Source: a bacterium
GTDB taxonomy: Bacteria; SZUA-182; DTGQ01
Direction: 5' to 3'
DNA length: 64,000 nt
Assembly (NCBI GenBank): GCA_023512255.1
Contig: JAILZY010000010.1
Coordinates: forward strand, 1 to 64,000
Below the pieces are notes generated by a model. The model was not told the DNA's origin, did not search any database, and worked only from the letters and a program-made list of their open reading frames with translations. Shown piece after piece: positions 26,940 through 36,504 of the stretch. Each line of letters starts with the position of its first letter. The stretch's first letter is position 1. Both the position numbers and the translations under genes were made by a program.

Positions 26940-29210
26940 TTAGAATTGATCATGACAAGCCCGGCACATGTTACTGCCCGGTGCTTCCGAATAATTATCC
27001 TGAACGAGCAATTGGCCATGTTTGCCTTTCTGTCCTGGAGCGGGACGTGGCTCTCCGGTAATGGTTCCATCCCAGGCGGTTGCGGCTGCATGGACATTAT
27101 GGCAGGTCAGACACAGCACACCATCTGTAGCTGTATTGTTTCCAGCAGTAATCCCCAGCGGGGAGCCGCTCTTTCCGCCATAAAATTGTTTTGGAAATGC
27201 CGTGCAGGTATTGCGTCCATTGGGAACCTTATCAGCTCCAACCGGATGAGTCGTCCCCTGAGCCATTGGGTCAGGATTAGTTGCCGTGCAGTGGCATTGC
27301 TCGCAGTAGCCATTAGCCTCGTACGGGGAGGCCTTGTCATTTTCGCTCAACCGATACAAGTAAGGCGGTTTGGTATTGATATGGACATCATGGCAGGTGC
27401 CGCAGAAGATCTGTCCATCGACTGTGCCGTAATCATCCATGACTCCGCCTGCTGAACCAGGCTTGCCATCGGCTTTTAGGAATTTTGGAACACCAACACC
27501 TCCGGCGGAAATTATATTCTCGCGGGTATTGAAGCTGACCGGTTTGCAGGCAAAACGGTGACTTTGCCGACCGGTTGTATTCAGGAGAGAGCCGTTTTTC
27601 TCATAACTGCCGACAATATTAGAATTACCATGACAGCCGTAGCACATGGCTTCATAGCGGTCAAGAGGATCGGGTCTTAAGGCAATGTCTCCCTGGCTTC
27701 CCCAATTCAGTTCTTTGGCTGGAACCCTCATCAGGGCGTCAATATCAGCGCGCAGAGGAGACACAACCTTCATGTCTCTTGGATCATCCTTGTCATTGGA
27801 ATGGATAAAATGGCAGAACATACAGCCGCCGCATTTAACCACCTTTTCTCCTCTAGCAGATGTGGCCTTGAAGGTTCTGGTAACCCGGTTCTTCGGATCG
27901 GTTCTGGTTTTAAAATGCAGCCCGCCATTGGCTTCAAGCATTGCCCGGCTTTTCGGATGCTTAGGATCGTTATGGCAATATTCGCACAGGGCAGTATCAT
28001 CATCTTTAAAAGATGCGTAACGCAGGAAGCTCGGATTGCCCTCTATCTCAGAGGTATGGGCTCCGTGGCAAGAGGTGCAGCCGAAGATCTGCTGATCGAA
28101 AGAAGCAGAGGAACCATCTGCGTAGGAGCCGTCTAGTTTAAAAATAAGACCATTCCCCGGTAGTTTTCCTTCATGGCATCCAGAGACTCCGCAGGAGGTC
28201 TTAGCCCACCGCTGGCCCAGTGGGTGGTGAGCACGGTTTGCTTGCAATTTTGGAGCATTTGGCCAAGTAGTAGTTGACAGGTGGCAGGAGGTACACTTTT
28301 GTGATTCATAGATCACACTTGAAGCCCCGGCATTCCTTAATACTGTCTTGAATCCTGGGTCGGCTGTTCCAAAGGTGAAGACTCCCAGCGGTTCCAGCCT
28401 ATCGATGAATATCAAAGCATCATTTTCAGGATTTTGAGTATCATGATATCCATCATGGGGACGGTGGCAGGCTTCACACTGAGGATCGGTCGCTTCACCA
28501 GAGTGGATATGGACGAGGGGCCTACCATTAATGTCTTTGGCCTTGCTAGCTTTTGGGTGGCATTGGCGGCAGAATTGCCTTCGGTCATGAGTTTCTCCCG
28601 CACTGGCAGTTGTTGAATTCAGCCGCAGATAATCACCATGCCCTGATTCATCCTTGTTTGGCTGCTTGTGGGGATTGTGGCAGGAGCCGCAATAGAAACC
28701 CTCGGTTTTTGAGAAGGGAAAGCCGATAACCTCAGCCTCTCTGCTTCCATCTCCTTCGGTGGTGCTGATATAGCTGGTTCCTCCATCTGCATTGGGTTGA
28801 AATCTGGCCCCCATGACATGGTTGGCACTGCCTCCCAAGAAAACATTACCATTGGCATTATTCAGATCACTGAATCTGCCTCCATATTGGCCGGTTCCCT
28901 TCATCCGCAACCCAGATTCAATCTGGGGAAAATCTTTATTACCCTGATAGTGGCAGCTGGCACACAGGTCTTTGACCGTTGTCTGCTTCCCCTGGACTTC
29001 TCCTCGTGCCCAGATTCTGGCCCCTTTTCCAGCGTGAGGGATGTGGCAGTTGGCGCAAACCTGCTTGGTTGATCCTGAGACCTCACACAGGTGCCCGTTG
29101 TAGGGTGTTTGCTTTGATCCATCGACTGCGTAAGCTGTGGGGGAACAGCAGAACAAGATAAATAGACAAATTCCGAAAAAAGATAGTCTCGCTTTTAGTC
29201 TTTTATTCAT
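26940..29210 (-). CDS. Secreted multihaem c-type cytochrome, 15 haem motifs
   Basis: Predicted periplasmic or extracellular electron carrier of 756 residues. A signal peptide ends near SPTAYA. I count 14 CxxCH motifs plus one CX4CH (CGVSGCH). Several have the paired pattern CGSCHNPH seen in doubled-CXXCH cytochromes, and many extra His can serve as distal ligands. ATG 29210 is preferred over the longer frame because GAGAGGGG precedes it and the signal peptide starts there. Its partner NHL gene lies 244 bp upstream on the same strand. Low but real resemblance to the 14-haem protein nearby suggests duplication. No CX2CH-specific physiological substrate can be named. Confidence 0.95.
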   Translation of the reverse strand: MNKRLKARLSFFGICLFILFCCSPTAYAVDGSKQTPYNGHLCEVSGSTKQVCANCHIPHAGKGARIWARGEVQGKQTTVKDLCASCHYQGNKDFPQIESGLRMKGTGQYGGRFSDLNNANGNVFLGGSANHVMGARFQPNADGGTSYISTTEGDGSREAEVIGFPFSKTEGFYCGSCHNPHKQPNKDESGHGDYLRLNSTTASAGETHDRRQFCRQCHPKASKAKDINGRPLVHIHSGEATDPQCEACHRPHDGYHDTQNPENDALIFIDRLEPLGVFTFGTADPGFKTVLRNAGASSVIYESQKCTSCHLSTTTWPNAPKLQANRAHHPLGQRWAKTSCGVSGCHEGKLPGNGLIFKLDGSYADGSSASFDQQIFGCTSCHGAHTSEIEGNPSFLRYASFKDDDTALCEYCHNDPKHPKSRAMLEANGGLHFKTRTDPKNRVTRTFKATSARGEKVVKCGGCMFCHFIHSNDKDDPRDMKVVSPLRADIDALMRVPAKELNWGSQGDIALRPDPLDRYEAMCYGCHGNSNIVGSYEKNGSLLNTTGRQSHRFACKPVSFNTRENIISAGGVGVPKFLKADGKPGSAGGVMDDYGTVDGQIFCGTCHDVHINTKPPYLYRLSENDKASPYEANGYCEQCHCTATNPDPMAQGTTHPVGADKVPNGRNTCTAFPKQFYGGKSGSPLGITAGNNTATDGVLCLTCHNVHAAATAWDGTITGEPRPAPGQKGKHGQLLVQDNYSEAPGSNMCRACHDQF

Positions 29211-29389
29211 CTTTCGATCCCCTCTCTTCCATAAGCACTCTCTCCCAACCAAGGTTAAATATTGTTTATCACTCGAACCTAACATTAACAAACCACTTTA
29301 TCACTTTTAAAATCACTTTTAAAATTCTAAAAATTGATCGCTGGTTAAGTTATCATTATCCCACTCCTTCCCTTAATCCTTATAGAATT

Positions 29390-29415
29390 ATATAGCCGTT
29401 TAATATAGCCGTTTA
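29390..29415. repeat. Perfect 13-bp tandem duplication
   Basis: ATATAGCCGTTTA occurs twice in succession (29390-29402, 29403-29415) in the gap between the NHL gene and the 15-haem cytochrome gene. Confidence 0.8.
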
Positions 29416-29453
29416 TCAATCGCTACCTAAGCTAACGCTTATTTAAGGCTTAC

Positions 29454-30536
29454 TTATTTAAGATTTGTATCCTTAATGATATAAATCTGATTGACTTCCT
29501 GATCAGTCAGGTAAATGGTGTCATCACGGCCAATGAATATTCCAGTTGGCATCTTGAAATATATTTTGCCCTCTTTTCCATCCAGCCATTTGATTGCACC
29601 AATAAATTTTCCATCCGGCCCAAATACCTGGATACACTTCAGTAGAAGATCGGTTACATAAGCCCGGCCTCGACGGTCGACACCGACTCCTGTCAGCCGA
29701 GAGAACTGACCAGCTCTTTCCCCGCTTTCACCTCCAATCTGAAAAAGCTCAGCTCCATCCGGCTGAAAAACCCGAACCCGGGCGCACATACCTTCAGGAA
29801 CGAAGATCCGATTCTGATCATCAAAACAGACTATCCCAGGCGTACAAAACATACCCTGTTCCTTGCCTTTAAAATAGCGTAAAAATTTGCCATGCAAGTC
29901 ATAAATCCAGATATGGCCGTTTGAGGCATCACTGACATAAAGCTGATTACTCTTTTTATCAATGGCAATACAGCCGGGCGAGGCGTTTTGATATTTGTCA
30001 TCTGGGGATAGAGCTGATTTAGAGGAAAATTCTTCTACAAACTCACCTCGAGGGGTAAAAACCAGGATTTTTTCCCGCTTGACATCACAGATGTATACTT
30101 TGTCTTGGCTGTCTATGGCAATGCTGAACGGCTGGAGAAACTGCCCTGGCCCTTTTCCTTCCTTGCCGAATTTGGATAAGAATTTACCATCACGGCTATA
30201 AATCAATACCTCGGAGGGGATATTTTTTAGGACATAGAGATCTCCTTGGGAATTCTGGACCATATGAATTATAATGCCGCTGCTTTTGCCGCCCACCGCG
30301 GCAGATGGTCCGGAATCGCCCATGGTCCCGATCAGCTTAACCGTCCTGTTTTCAACCTCCTGCTCCACGGTCTGCTCATCGGTGCGGTCGCTTGCTTTTT
30401 GTTTAGTCGCTTGCTCGCCGGCTACAGCCTGCTCTTTGGCTTCAGCCTTGGCCAGCGTAGGCCGTGGAGCAAGCAAAAAGTGGAGCAGCAGACCACTCAG
30501 CAGGAAAATCCATAACATGGATGAAGATTTTTTCAT
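29454..30536 (-). CDS. Secreted NHL-repeat beta-propeller protein 1
   Basis: 360 residues: signal peptide (to about 30, ending PTLAKA), a charged Glu/Lys linker to about 65, then an NHL six-bladed propeller. Typical blade phrases are FLQPFSIAIDSQDKVYICDV and FSRLTGVGVDRRGRAYVTDL. It lies upstream of the 15-haem cytochrome in the same direction, as its homologue does for the 14-haem gene. A sigma54 site is about 190 bp upstream. Propellers of this type usually bind proteins or ligands; a scaffold or docking role for the cytochrome is inferred. Confidence 0.9.
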   Translation of the reverse strand: MKKSSSMLWIFLLSGLLLHFLLAPRPTLAKAEAKEQAVAGEQATKQKASDRTDEQTVEQEVENRTVKLIGTMGDSGPSAAVGGKSSGIIIHMVQNSQGDLYVLKNIPSEVLIYSRDGKFLSKFGKEGKGPGQFLQPFSIAIDSQDKVYICDVKREKILVFTPRGEFVEEFSSKSALSPDDKYQNASPGCIAIDKKSNQLYVSDASNGHIWIYDLHGKFLRYFKGKEQGMFCTPGIVCFDDQNRIFVPEGMCARVRVFQPDGAELFQIGGESGERAGQFSRLTGVGVDRRGRAYVTDLLLKCIQVFGPDGKFIGAIKWLDGKEGKIYFKMPTGIFIGRDDTIYLTDQEVNQIYIIKDTNLK

Positions 30537-30726
30537 AATTTTTATCCCCCTCGAGGTTTTTCCTTTAATCGTAAATCATAAATCATAAATTTCCATTAAT
30601 CGTAAAGATGGTTTAAGCCGATTTTTAGATTAGAAGCAGAGCGCCTTTTTGCCCTTGCTGTTTAACCATCACTATTTTTTTACACGTTTCTTTTTACACG
30701 AGCTTACACAGCATAACCTACAAAAA

Positions 30727-30742
30727 TGCAAAAGAAGTACCA
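30727..30742 (-). promoter_or_regulatory. Sigma54-type promoter of NHL gene 1
   Basis: The minus strand reads TGGTACTTCTTTTGCA, with correct 12-bp GG-GC spacing. A decayed duplicate (AAAGAAGTACCAT, 30754-30766) keeps the -24 half only. The 464-bp gap from 30537 to 31000 shows no gene. Confidence 0.7.
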
Positions 30743-31000
30743 TCCATATTTTTAAAGAAGTACCATACATCTTTTTATAGTGTTAAGGCAGATGTCATGT
30801 TAAGCCCTAGGAAGCCAATGATCATTTATTTACAAATGATATACTGTTACATTATAATACGAAAGAAAACCCAATATCAACATCCAGGTTGCGAGGTTGC
30901 CGACAAAAAGAAAAGAAAGGGGTTTGTGGCTATTAGACATATATCGGTCATTTCAACAATAGAATATTACCTGAAAATAGAAATTACCTGGCTGGGACTC

Positions 31001-33061
31001 CTAAAGCATCCCATAATGGCAATTAAAACATAATCCGCTGCCATGCTCATACACTTGGCCTTGAAAGCTTCCACCAATGGCATTATCAATAATTAAAAGT
31101 TTTCCGGCATTTAATCTTCCGCTTTGACTGATACCATCATGCCTAGTTACGGCTGAATGAACGCTGTGGCAGGACTGACAGGTGATATCTCCCTCCAGGG
31201 TATCATTTGATGTTTGCCCGCCAAACCCACCACTGAAGCCTGAGATAACATAGCCTTGAAAATTATCGCCAAATTGAACCGATTTTTGCTTCAGAGGCCT
31301 GTTGACCGGATGGGAGGATTCGCACTCGGCAGATGCGGGTTTGCTGGTATGGCAGGCGATGCACAGGGCAGAGCCAGAATAGTCCCGGGTTGCGTTCGGC
31401 TCTCGAAGGTAAGCTGTGCGCCGATCAATAAATTTCTCGGAGGAGCGGATAGGGGGCGAGTCCTGCCGGTGGACATTGTGGCAGCTTCCGCACCAGATTC
31501 TCCCTTTCTCGACTCCGTAATCATTCTGACACTTTTTTTCCCAACCATCGGAAACAACCTGTTTCCCATCCCCAAAAGGATTAATAATATTGATATTTTT
31601 GGAAGGCACTACATTAAACCGATGAGAGAAGTAATGGTCCTCTACATTATCGAGCAGCAGAGCATTTTTTTCATTGTCCGTATCTTTTGCTCCTACGATT
31701 TCGGCTCGTGAGTGGCAGCCGTAGCAGGCATCCTCGTAATCACGACTATCCTGATCCTGCAATTTGTCAGCCCACTGAAGATTTACTGGTGCAATCCGCA
31801 TGATCACATCCACCGAAGCAGAGGAATTTTCTTGGTTAGCTCGCTCATCATCTGTCTGATATAGAGCCGCAGGATCATTCGGTGATTTATGGATAGAGTG
31901 GCAGAATAGGCACTCATTTTCATTCTGGGGCGGCCCGATCGTGCGCCCGACCTGATAATGTCCGCGGCCTGGAGTGGATTCAAGATCACCGACCGCTTTA
32001 TCAGAATGGCAGGCAGCACAAAAGGCCCCGGGATGAGCCGGATCGTAGTTGCTGATAATTTGCGGGTTGAGATACTTATCATTAGTGCCCTGATGAGGAT
32101 CATGGCAGGATTTGCAATACAGCTCTCCCTGAGGGGAGAGTGGGCCAGATGCGGTCTTCTGATGTCCTTCGACTGTAGCCTCAGCTCCTTTCCCCATCGG
32201 GTGGTGCTCATACCGGACCAGGCAATCATCGCCATTCAGCGGAGCGTTTAGCGCCCCCTCACCCCCCCCTTGAGCTCGATGGCAGCCGTAGCAGCTAGCT
32301 GCATAAGAGTCAGCCACAGGATCGGAAAATTCGCTAACATTAGGGACTGCTCTGAAGGGGATGCTGCTTTCAGTCTTAATGATCTTTTTCCCTCGATTGG
32401 GGGAATAATGCGGAGTATGACAGTCAAAGCAGCCATCTTTGGTTCCATGCCCCTTGGCCTTACCCTGAACCAGGGGAGCGTGGCATTGGATACAAAATTC
32501 ATAATGCTTTTGTGAGGTAGTTTTGATTAAACCAGGCACTGACTCCCGCAGGTAATCGCCCCCCTCAAAGGGATCGGTATGAGGATTATGACAGCTTCCA
32601 CAATAAAATCCATCTCCTCCCTCCTTAGGCCGCAGGGGAAAGGTTTCACCCCACTCTTTGCGGGTTACCGCCGGACCATTAATTAGAGCATTGGCTCCCA
32701 TGGGATGATCATTACCTTCCTCAATGAATATATAATCCCTAGCTCCGAAAAGATGAGTACCATGACAGGTGCTGCACAGTCTTTTTGTTCCGGTAAACTC
32801 ACCACTTGCCGCCCTAGCCCACAGAAGGTCATCAGCGGCATGGTGAGGCAGATGACAGGCTCCGCACGGATCTTCCGGTACACACCAGGCATGAGGCCCA
32901 TTCAGCGCCCAGGCGAACTGAAAGCCGAAGACGACCAGCAGGAGGGAAATAATAAGGCCTATTATCCCTTTCGAAATACCTATACCGATTATCCACCGGA
33001 GAGCGATTCTCAGAAAACTACTTCGATACATCGAATACTGAAACAACTTTTGTCTCCGCAT
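31001..33061 (-). CDS. Secreted multihaem c-type cytochrome, 14 haem motifs
   Basis: 686 residues with an N-terminal hydrophobic export segment (about residues 25-52, ending FAWA) and 14 CxxCH motifs, several as CGSCHNPH or CQSCHSVH pairs. The last one, CFNCHYGML, ends the protein. The start lies inside the end of the upstream NHL gene: either the ATG at 33061 or the one at 33031, so the two are translationally coupled. Predicted role: electron transfer outside the cytoplasmic membrane, perhaps to extracellular acceptors. No outer-membrane porin gene is in the window, so a porin-cytochrome conduit is not shown. Confidence 0.95.
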   Translation of the reverse strand: MRRQKLFQYSMYRSSFLRIALRWIIGIGISKGIIGLIISLLLVVFGFQFAWALNGPHAWCVPEDPCGACHLPHHAADDLLWARAASGEFTGTKRLCSTCHGTHLFGARDYIFIEEGNDHPMGANALINGPAVTRKEWGETFPLRPKEGGDGFYCGSCHNPHTDPFEGGDYLRESVPGLIKTTSQKHYEFCIQCHAPLVQGKAKGHGTKDGCFDCHTPHYSPNRGKKIIKTESSIPFRAVPNVSEFSDPVADSYAASCYGCHRAQGGGEGALNAPLNGDDCLVRYEHHPMGKGAEATVEGHQKTASGPLSPQGELYCKSCHDPHQGTNDKYLNPQIISNYDPAHPGAFCAACHSDKAVGDLESTPGRGHYQVGRTIGPPQNENECLFCHSIHKSPNDPAALYQTDDERANQENSSASVDVIMRIAPVNLQWADKLQDQDSRDYEDACYGCHSRAEIVGAKDTDNEKNALLLDNVEDHYFSHRFNVVPSKNINIINPFGDGKQVVSDGWEKKCQNDYGVEKGRIWCGSCHNVHRQDSPPIRSSEKFIDRRTAYLREPNATRDYSGSALCIACHTSKPASAECESSHPVNRPLKQKSVQFGDNFQGYVISGFSGGFGGQTSNDTLEGDITCQSCHSVHSAVTRHDGISQSGRLNAGKLLIIDNAIGGSFQGQVYEHGSGLCFNCHYGML

Positions 33062-34028
33062 TAACTACATAGATTTTATTGTTTGTCCAGGCCAGACCGA
33101 GAGGCTGGCTGAACAGCCTGGGATTGCTCGACTGGCGCATAGAGTCAAGATATTCCCCCTTCTGGTTGAATACCTGGACCGAATTTGAGATAAAATCAGA
33201 AACATAAATCCGATCTCTGGCATCAATAGCCAGGCCATAGGGTCGAATAAATTCTCCCTCTTTGGTGCCGTTTTTGCCAAAAGCATAGCGAAATTTAAAA
33301 TCAGGACTAAAAGACTGGACCCTGAAATTACCCGCATCAACGACATAAATATTTCCTCGGCTATCGAAAGCAATATGAGCCGGACCGCTCAATCCTCCGT
33401 CTCCTCCGCCGGCAGTGCCGAAGGTGGCTTTTAATTCTCCAGAGAGTGTGTAGACTCCGATCTGGTGATTGCAGGCATCAGAGATATATAGCCGATTATC
33501 GAATGGATTGTAAGCGATAAAAGGGGCACAAAGATCGCGGCCTTTCTCTGGCTGGTGAAGGGGAAATTGCCCTTTAAGTTCGCCATCTGAGCTATAAATC
33601 AAAATCTTGTCTGTGGCCAGATCCGATACGTACACCCGATCCTGCCTGTCAATCGCTATCCCTGACGGCTCGCTCAGGTTTACTCCTTTGCCTTTTCCCT
33701 TGCCCTGCTTGGTCGGCTCTTGGCCAAAAGCAAACAGTAGCCGACCCGAAGGATCAAATACCCGAATCTCATTGGTCAGCGAGCAGACAACAAAGAGGCG
33801 ACCTTTGGAATCAAGGGCCAGCGCCGTGGGCTTGCCAGATGCTGGGCCTTGAAAACCAAGCTGAATCTGCCGCTCAAGCTGATAAAAGCTTTCTTTGCCG
33901 GCAGGTTGGCCAGCAGCCAGAGCTGAGCTGCTCAAGAGGAAGAGGGGAAAAAGCAGCGTCGCCAAGACAGATGCCAGAAAACCTTTTGGATTCAAAATCG
34001 GCTGGACAGTCATTATAATAGTCATCAT
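33018..34028 (-). CDS. Secreted NHL-repeat beta-propeller protein 2
   Basis: 336 residues: hydrophobic leader ending near SSSALAAG, then an NHL propeller (e.g. LSEPSGIAIDRQDRVYVSDL and FIRPYGLAIDARDRIYVSDF). Paralogue of the NHL protein at 29454-30536. Its end overlaps the 14-haem cytochrome gene by at least 14 bp, strong evidence that the two products are made and probably work together. A near-consensus sigma54 promoter lies about 155 bp upstream. The start could be a little downstream of 34028, where further Met codons occur. Confidence 0.9.
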   Translation of the reverse strand: MMTIIMTVQPILNPKGFLASVLATLLFPLFLLSSSALAAGQPAGKESFYQLERQIQLGFQGPASGKPTALALDSKGRLFVVCSLTNEIRVFDPSGRLLFAFGQEPTKQGKGKGKGVNLSEPSGIAIDRQDRVYVSDLATDKILIYSSDGELKGQFPLHQPEKGRDLCAPFIAYNPFDNRLYISDACNHQIGVYTLSGELKATFGTAGGGDGGLSGPAHIAFDSRGNIYVVDAGNFRVQSFSPDFKFRYAFGKNGTKEGEFIRPYGLAIDARDRIYVSDFISNSVQVFNQKGEYLDSMRQSSNPRLFSQPLGLAWTNNKIYVVNAETKVVSVFDVSK

Positions 34029-34182
34029 AATATAAAATATTTTGATAATATAAAATATTCGATAAATATTCGATAAAATATTGCCCCCGCCACTGAGGGT
34101 TAAAATTCAAGCTTTCTGCTTGCTGAGGTCATAATTTTTCATCTTGAAAAACATCAATTATCTTCATTTTGAAGCTATAGTA

Positions 34183-34198
34183 AGCAAAAGATGTGCCA
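34183..34198 (-). promoter_or_regulatory. Sigma54-type promoter of NHL gene 2 and the 14-haem cytochrome
   Basis: The minus strand reads TGGCACATCTTTTGCT, a near-exact TGGCAC-N5-TTGCW match with 12-bp GG-GC spacing. A weaker tandem site, TGGTACATTTCTTGT, lies at 34231-34245. The activator gene is immediately upstream at 34419. Confidence 0.8.
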
Positions 34199-34262
34199 TA
34201 ACCAAAACAAGATGCTATAACCAGCAGTAAACAAGAAATGTACCATAACAAATAAGACCTTA

Positions 34263-34299
34263 CCCTAAGACAATTGGCCGGGGAGAGTGTCTCTTAGGG
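34263..34299. promoter_or_regulatory. Inverted repeat upstream of the sigma54 promoter
   Basis: Arms CCCTAAGACA (34263-34272) and TGTCTCTTAGGG (34288-34299). It lies about 75-100 bp upstream of the -24 box, where activators often bind, but it also lies after the activator gene and could be its terminator. Confidence 0.4.
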
Positions 34300-34418
34300 T
34301 TAATCCCTGATACCTTGTATTACACATATTATGAAAAAAAAATATAGATTTAGTCAATACTAATCTTGCTCTTTTTAGGGGAGAGCAAAAACAAGCCACA
34401 CAGCTTTAGCACTTGTTT

Positions 34419-35972
34419 TTAGCTTGGCTCGTCAAGGCCATATCGTTTGATTTTCTTGTGTAAACCCTGCCTGGTAATCCCAAGCAAAGAGGCTGCTTTG
34501 TTCTTATTGCCCTGGGCTTCTTGAAGCGCTTTTCGGATAAGTCTAATTTCCAAAGCCTTAACCTGCTCAGGGAGTGAATAATCAACGGCATCTTTCTCAT
34601 GATCTTGCAGACTCTTGCTGAAATTTTGCAGCTCCCGTGAGCATTTGTCAATGGTAATTCGCTCCCCCTCAGGAGTTAGCGCAACCAGATGTTCTACCTC
34701 CCGCAGCAATTGGCGAACATTGCCCGGCCATGAATACTCCTCAAACAGCCGCAAGACTTCAGGCGCAAAGCCAGCTACCCTTTTTTTGAATCTACGGCTT
34801 ACTCGATCCAGAAAGGCTAAGGCCATAGTTACAATATCCTCCCGCCGCTCCCTGAGAGGCGGAATGTGGATCTCGACTGAAAACAGACGGAAGAAAAGAT
34901 CCTCCCTGAAACGCCCCAAGGCCACCTCCTGGCGCAGGTCCTTGTTGGTTGAGCTGATGATCCGCAGATTATAGCGCATTACCTTGTTGCTTCCCAGCCG
35001 ACAGCCTTCCCCCTCCTGAATGGCCCGCAAGAACTTAGGCTGAATAGCCAGAGGCATATCAGCTACCTCATCCAGAAACAGTGTTCCGCCGTCAGCCTCC
35101 TCAAATCGACCCTTGCGGCTGGTAACCGCACCGGTGAACGCCCCTTTTTCATAGCCAAAGAATTCGCTTTCCATAAGATTTTCGAGAATCGAGGCACAGT
35201 TTACAGCCACAAAGGGTTTGTCGCGGCGGTCACTGCCTTCATGGATCATTCGAGCAATAAGCTCCTTGCCGGTCCCGTGCTCGCCGTGGATGAAGACATT
35301 GACCGGAGTTTTGCTGATCATCCGCACCTCATCCATGATATTTCTCATAATCGGGCTTTCGACAATAAAGGGTATATCCCGAAAATAATTTCTTTCGAAC
35401 CACTCGACCTCGCAGTTTAACTGGCTAGAGATTTGCAGAATCTCTCGGCTTAAAAGGATGCCCTCGATAGAGGTTGCAAGGAAAGAGGCGATTTCCTGCA
35501 ATTGCTCCACATCTTCTGCGCTAAATCGCCCATCTCCCTTCTTGTTTAGTACCTCGATGGCTCCGATTACACCACGGCCAGTCAGACTTCTGATCGGAGC
35601 ACAGATTAGACTGTGGGTAACAAAGCCGGTCTTGGCATCAATTTCAGTATGGAAACCGTGTCGCTTGTCCAGGTCATGCTCTACAATGCATTGATCGGTA
35701 GAGATAACCTTGCCGACAACACTTTCATCTTTGGGAGGCTCAATCTTCATTCCTTCTAGACCAGTGCCGAACATCGACCAGATTGTCCCCTTTTGTGCAT
35801 CAGCCACAAAAACAGTGCAGCGTTCGGCATCCATAATTTTGGGCAGAATGGCTACGTAAAATTTCAGCAGGGCCTCATAATCGCCGACTGTCCAGGATTG
35901 GGTAACCTGCTCCAGACGAAATCTAAGGTTGGCAAGTCGCTGATGAATCATTTCAGGTTCATTGGCAGCCAC
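34419..35972 (-). CDS. Sigma54-dependent transcriptional activator (GAF-AAA+-Fis)
   Basis: Bacterial enhancer-binding protein of 517 residues. The N-terminal GAF domain (about 20-175) senses a small molecule or redox state. The AAA+ domain (about 210-445) has Walker A GEHGTGKE, the sigma54-contact loop GAFTGA, Walker B GGTLFLDE and the arginine-finger region [21 protein letters not shown] Fis-type HTH ends the protein ([20 protein letters not shown]). It opens RNA polymerase-sigma54 promoters. Four candidate -24/-12 sites in the surrounding 14 kb make it the obvious local regulator. Its ligand is unknown. Confidence 0.96.
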   Translation of the reverse strand: MAANEPEMIHQRLANLRFRLEQVTQSWTVGDYEALLKFYVAILPKIMDAERCTVFVADAQKGTIWSMFGTGLEGMKIEPPKDESVVGKVISTDQCIVEHDLDKRHGFHTEIDAKTGFVTHSLICAPIRSLTGRGVIGAIEVLNKKGDGRFSAEDVEQLQEIASFLATSIEGILLSREILQISSQLNCEVEWFERNYFRDIPFIVESPIMRNIMDEVRMISKTPVNVFIHGEHGTGKELIARMIHEGSDRRDKPFVAVNCASILENLMESEFFGYEKGAFTGAVTSRKGRFEEADGGTLFLDEVADMPLAIQPKFLRAIQEGEGCRLGSNKVMRYNLRIISSTNKDLRQEVALGRFREDLFFRLFSVEIHIPPLRERREDIVTMALAFLDRVSRRFKKRVAGFAPEVLRLFEEYSWPGNVRQLLREVEHLVALTPEGERITIDKCSRELQNFSKSLQDHEKDAVDYSLPEQVKALEIRLIRKALQEAQGNKNKAASLLGITRQGLHKKIKRYGLDEPS

Positions 35973-36011
35973 TCTTGTTCCTCCACCTTTGTGTAAATAA
36001 TGTTTACTATT

Positions 36012-36046
36012 GTAACCTGGTTGACATATTATAACCTGGTTGACAT
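36012..36046. repeat. 15-bp direct repeat upstream of the activator gene
   Basis: TAACCTGGTTGACAT at 36012-36026 and again at 36032-36046. It may be a duplicated operator, or one more of the short intergenic duplications common here. The 36050-36388 stretch shows no gene. Confidence 0.65.
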
Positions 36047-36388
36047 CTCACCTTCTGCATGATAACTCATGGAGGTGATGCCTCATCAAGACTCTTGGCT
36101 AATAACCTCGAGAGGCTATTTTTATTGTCTTTATATTTTACCATACTACTACATTTATTGAATACTTGCCAGACAAAGTCAAAAAGAATTTTGAAGTGTT
36201 TATAAGTTCTAGGCTTGGCCGTCTTAACTATCTGTGGAATAAACTAGGGGTATTTTCGTCAACACTGTTTACAGCAAAATCCATATCCTGCCCTTCCCAG
36301 ATAATCCTGATAACTGTGGTTGAGCGCTGAGTTTTTATCATAATTTCAGTTAGTTACCGGTATACTACAACTGAAGAGACAGGTTTAT

Positions 36389-36404
36389 TGGCATGTGGTT
36401 TGCA
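36389..36404 (+). promoter_or_regulatory. Sigma54-type promoter facing the small membrane protein and giant protein
   Basis: TGGCATGTGGTTTGCA, with GG and GC 12 bp apart, matches the consensus. The predicted start is near 36415, leaving a leader of about 90 nt before the ATG at 36505. Confidence 0.78.
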
Positions 36405-36504
36405 TCCGATATAAAGTAGTTTGCATCGGGAGATCATGGCTGTAATTGCTGTAGTTCAAAATGCACTCTCATCACAGCGGATCAAAGAAGGAGGATTTCA
36501 CATC

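Noticed and set aside
29211-29291. Extended N-terminus of the 15-haem cytochrome
   Set aside because: The signal peptide begins at the ATG at 29210, which has its own ribosome site.
30537-31000. Hidden gene in the 464-bp gap between the NHL 1 gene and the 14-haem gene
   Set aside because: Only short frames; the region is explained by sigma54 boxes and AT-rich spacer.
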